Shown in pieces: positions 14,303 to 15,880 of a stretch of DNA of 15,880 nt. Below the pieces are notes generated by a model, which was not told the origin of the DNA, searched no databases, and was given only the letters and a program-made list of their open reading frames with translations. Both the position numbers and the translations under genes were made by a program. This DNA is from Phycisphaerales bacterium UBA2402 (GTDB lineage: Bacteria; Planctomycetota; Phycisphaerae; Phycisphaerales; UBA1924), in contig DDSA01000145.1 in NCBI GenBank assembly GCA_002343715.1, forward strand, positions 576 to 16,455. Reading direction: 5' to 3'. The stretch's first letter is position 1. The number at the start of each line of letters is the position of its first letter.

Positions 14303-14564
14303 CAGCCTGGGGCATCGTTGCGCAGCATTGCCAATCGCTGGCACGGGTTTCAATCGGTTTCTTGAAACGGAACGCAACGTTTCAGAGTGACTGCGCCCGA
14401 ACTGTATCTTTTCTCCGCCGCCTTTCTGCCGGGAATACAGATCCAAAGGCCAGTGTGACCACGCACCCGGCGAGGGGATCTGACCCGCGAGTATCGCAAC
14501 GTCCGGCTCGGTCTCAAACGCCAAGGAGATCGCCTCGATTCACGTTAGACAAATCGCCGTTGGC

Positions 14565-14710
14565 CTAGGTGTTGAGGAGGATGCCGGGCCCCCCGTCCTT
14601 GTCCGGTGGTGCGAGCGCCGCGGCGATTGTCCTGCTCATCGCTGCCGGGGCCTCATCGGCCATCCGCTTGACGGCCCGCAGCGGTGATCCTTGGGGACAA
14701 GTTCATCCAT
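14565..14710 (-). pseudogene. Relic of an IS5-type transposase N-terminus (DUF772-like), frameshifted
   Basis: From ATG 14710 the minus strand reads MDELVPKDH. After one base shift near 14684 it continues PLRAVKRMADEAPAAMSRTI and on to a TAG at 14565-14567. Adding a single C to the CC run at the junction restores a continuous DELVPKDHPLRAVKRMADEA, closely matching the N-terminal helix segment of IS5-type DDE transposases (PF05598). Beyond MSRT the match decays; a residual GR...PPQHL near 14570-14600 in another frame recalls the GRPSIPPERLL motif. The rest of the transposase, including any DDE catalytic residues, is absent, and no flanking inverted repeats were found. It marks 14053-14840 as a past insertion site. 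Confidence 0.6.
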
Positions 14711-14786
14711 CTTCACGATCGGGTTAGTTTGACGGCTCTCGTTTCCTCGCATGCCACTCCGTTCGCATCGAGTGCACGCATGGTTA

Positions 14787-14815
14787 TTGAGATCCGATTA
14801 GATTGTGGGAGTAAT
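14787..14815 (+). promoter_or_regulatory. Possible promoter of the DNA alkylation repair gene
   Basis: TTGAGA (14787-14792) matches five of six -35 bases. After 17 nt comes AGTAAT (14810-14815), matching four of six -10 bases. Transcription would start near 14822, about 20 nt before the ATG at 14841. This also argues against the GTG at 14805 as the start codon. Confidence 0.35.
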
Positions 14816-14840
14816 TCAACGGACTGCTACGATCCCTCGC

Positions 14841-15506
14841 ATGAGCGTGAAGAACATCCTGGCCAGACTCAAGTCGATGGGTGATGAGGCACGACACAGG
14901 CACAACGCCAAGGCTGGTGCGCCGGAGAACCAGTTCGGCGTGAAACTCGGCGACATCCGCGCGATCGCGGCGGAGTTGAAGACCAACCACGAACTCGCCC
15001 TCGATCTCTGGAAGACCGGCAATGTCGAGGCGCAACTCCTCGCCACGCTGATCATCAAGCCGAAATCTCTCTCCTCCGAGGAGCTCGATACACTCACACG
15101 CTCCACCACATGTGCGCAGGTCGCGGATTGGTTGAACGCGTATGTCGTCAAAGAGCACCCAGAGAAGGATGCCCTGCGGGAAAAGTGGATGAGATCAAGG
15201 GAACGCTGGACCGCACGCGCGGGGTGGAACCTCACGGCGAGTCTGATCAACAGGGGTTCGACCGATGTTGATCTCTCGGCCCTGCTCGACCGCATCGAAA
15301 CCGAACTCCCCAGCGCCAAGCCCGAGGTGCAGTGGACAATGAATAACACCCTCGCCGCGATCGGAATTCATCACGCCCAACTCCGCGGCCGTGCGGTTGC
15401 CATCGGAGAGACAGTCGGCCTGTACCGCGATTGGCCTGTCTCCAAAGGGTGCATTCCTCCGTACGTGCCGGTGTGGGTCGGCGAGATGGTCAAGCGGCAG
15501 AAGTAG
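14841..15506 (+). CDS. AlkD-like DNA alkylation repair protein (HEAT-like repeats)
   Basis: This 221-residue protein belongs to the DNA alkylation repair enzyme family (PF08713 type), all-helical HEAT-like-repeat DNA glycosylases that in characterised members remove N3- and N7-alkylated purines. Family blocks: MGDEARHRHNAKAGAPENQF (13-32), FGVKLGDIRAIA, LWKTGNVEAQLLATLIIKPK (56-75), AQVADWLNAYVVKEHP (92-107), WTARAGWNLTASL (123-135), EVQWTMNNTLAAIGIHH (162-178) and YRDWPVSKGC (195-204). The family is divided into subgroups and not every one is proven active, so the activity is by homology. ATG 14841 (MSVKNILARL) fits the family better than the GTG at 14805. It is a single-gene unit, convergent with the partial gene that follows (stops 32 bp apart). 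Confidence 0.92.
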   Translation: MSVKNILARLKSMGDEARHRHNAKAGAPENQFGVKLGDIRAIAAELKTNHELALDLWKTGNVEAQLLATLIIKPKSLSSEELDTLTRSTTCAQVADWLNAYVVKEHPEKDALREKWMRSRERWTARAGWNLTASLINRGSTDVDLSALLDRIETELPSAKPEVQWTMNNTLAAIGIHHAQLRGRAVAIGETVGLYRDWPVSKGCIPPYVPVWVGEMVKRQK

Positions 15507-15538
15507 TCAGGCCGCGCACCCGACGAGGCTCGCCATTC

Positions 15539-15880
15539 TTACCTCGCCCCGTCTCCAGGCGATTGCCGCAGCACGATCGGTACGTACCCGACCTCCAGCC
15601 CCTTCGGCGGCGTCACCAGCAGCGCCGGGTCGAGCGTTGCAAGCGTTCCAGTCGCCGGTGGGGCCAAGTACTCTCGGTCCTTTGTCCACGCCCGGTGCAG
15701 CAGTTCCACGCGCCGCTGCGCCTCCTCCCGGGCCGCGGGGCTTAGGTCCGCGTTGAGCAACGCCGGCTGATCCGCGAACCGGTACCACGCGAACCTGACG
15801 ACGCTGCCGTCGCCCAGCGTCACCTCGAACGGCCCGGCCACCGGCCCGGGCGCGCGGAACGAACTCCCCGCCGCCTCCCC
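15539..15880 (-). CDS. C-terminal end of an unrecognised protein (partial, runs off the window)
   Basis: The frame is open from the window edge to a TAA at 15541-15539, giving 114 codons minus the stop. The visible sequence includes FEVTLGDGSVVRFAWYRFAD, then LLNADLSPAAREEAQRRVEL, LHRAWTKDREYLAPP, and ends TLDPALLVTPPKGLEVGYVP followed by IVLRQSPGDGAR. It reads as a real folded C-terminus, with alternating strands and one amphipathic helix. The 'DPALLVTPPKGLEVGYVPIV' style recalls conserved planctomycete proteins of unknown function, but I cannot name a family. The GTG at 15841 is internal: codons continue upstream without a stop, so the gene begins outside the window. Base composition is even more GC-rich than the neighbours. 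Confidence 0.7.
   Translation of the reverse strand, partial: GEAAGSSFRAPGPVAGPFEVTLGDGSVVRFAWYRFADQPALLNADLSPAAREEAQRRVELLHRAWTKDREYLAPPATGTLATLDPALLVTPPKGLEVGYVPIVLRQSPGDGAR

Noticed and set aside
14347..14368. GTTTCAATC followed by GTTTC-TT-GAAAC, reminiscent of a CRISPR repeat.
   Set aside because: It occurs once, with no regularly spaced copies and no cas genes in the window.
14188..14568. A 126-codon plus-strand open frame through the terminator region.
   Set aside because: It would be translated straight through a perfect 11-bp terminator stem, has no start signal, and its composition is not protein-like.

Overview
The window is GC-rich, densely packed bacterial chromosome, and most of it is housekeeping genes. 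Several features suggest a planctomycete, probably of the Phycisphaerae type. Most start codons lack a convincing Shine-Dalgarno sequence. A dephospho-CoA kinase sits just upstream of what looks like a rho gene with a long disordered N-terminus. There is also a secreted protein with the 'FTYQGQL...PAPYA' head module, which I associate with this group. The assignment is inferred from gene content and style; no rRNA or marker phylogeny was available.

Layout, left to right. (1) Positions 1-2987, minus strand: an apparent operon ppa > hpt > coaE, then after about 380 nt the N-terminal part of a probable rho. The coaE product is a fusion: a membrane-anchored bacterial PH (DUF304-type) domain precedes the kinase. 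(2) 3247-5604, plus strand: a UvrD/PcrA helicase, convergent with (3) 5613-7157, minus strand: a P-loop ATPase with two transmembrane helices between Walker A and Walker B (KAP-like architecture). (4) 7275-8699: phosphomannomutase/phosphoglucomutase, preceded by an AT-rich promoter island with a perfect inverted repeat. (5) 8946-10253: purD. (6) 10561-11946, plus strand: a secreted protein with a repetitive, tail-fibre-like middle. (7) 12034-12492, plus strand: an SRPBCC/AHSA1 protein. (8) A divergent TetR (minus) / OsmC-like (plus) pair flanks an elaborate palindromic operator at 13329-13362. (9) 14053-14840 is a gene-poor stretch. It holds a very strong intrinsic terminator, a REP-like motif and a frameshifted N-terminal relic of an IS5-type transposase. 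(10) 14841-15506, plus strand: an AlkD-like DNA alkylation repair protein. (11) 15539-15880, minus strand: the C-terminal end of an unrecognised protein that runs off the window.

How the genes work together. Ppa removes the pyrophosphate that nucleotide and coenzyme synthesis produce, including the Hpt reaction. Hpt and PurD feed the purine pool, and CoaE finishes CoA. UvrD and the AlkD-like protein are DNA-repair functions but are not adjacent. The TetR/OsmC pair is best read as a self-contained stress-response switch. The most unusual items are the PH-CoaE fusion, the membrane-spanning ATPase, the tandem TetR operators, the transposase relic, and the structured non-coding segment ending in the GNRA-loop terminator.
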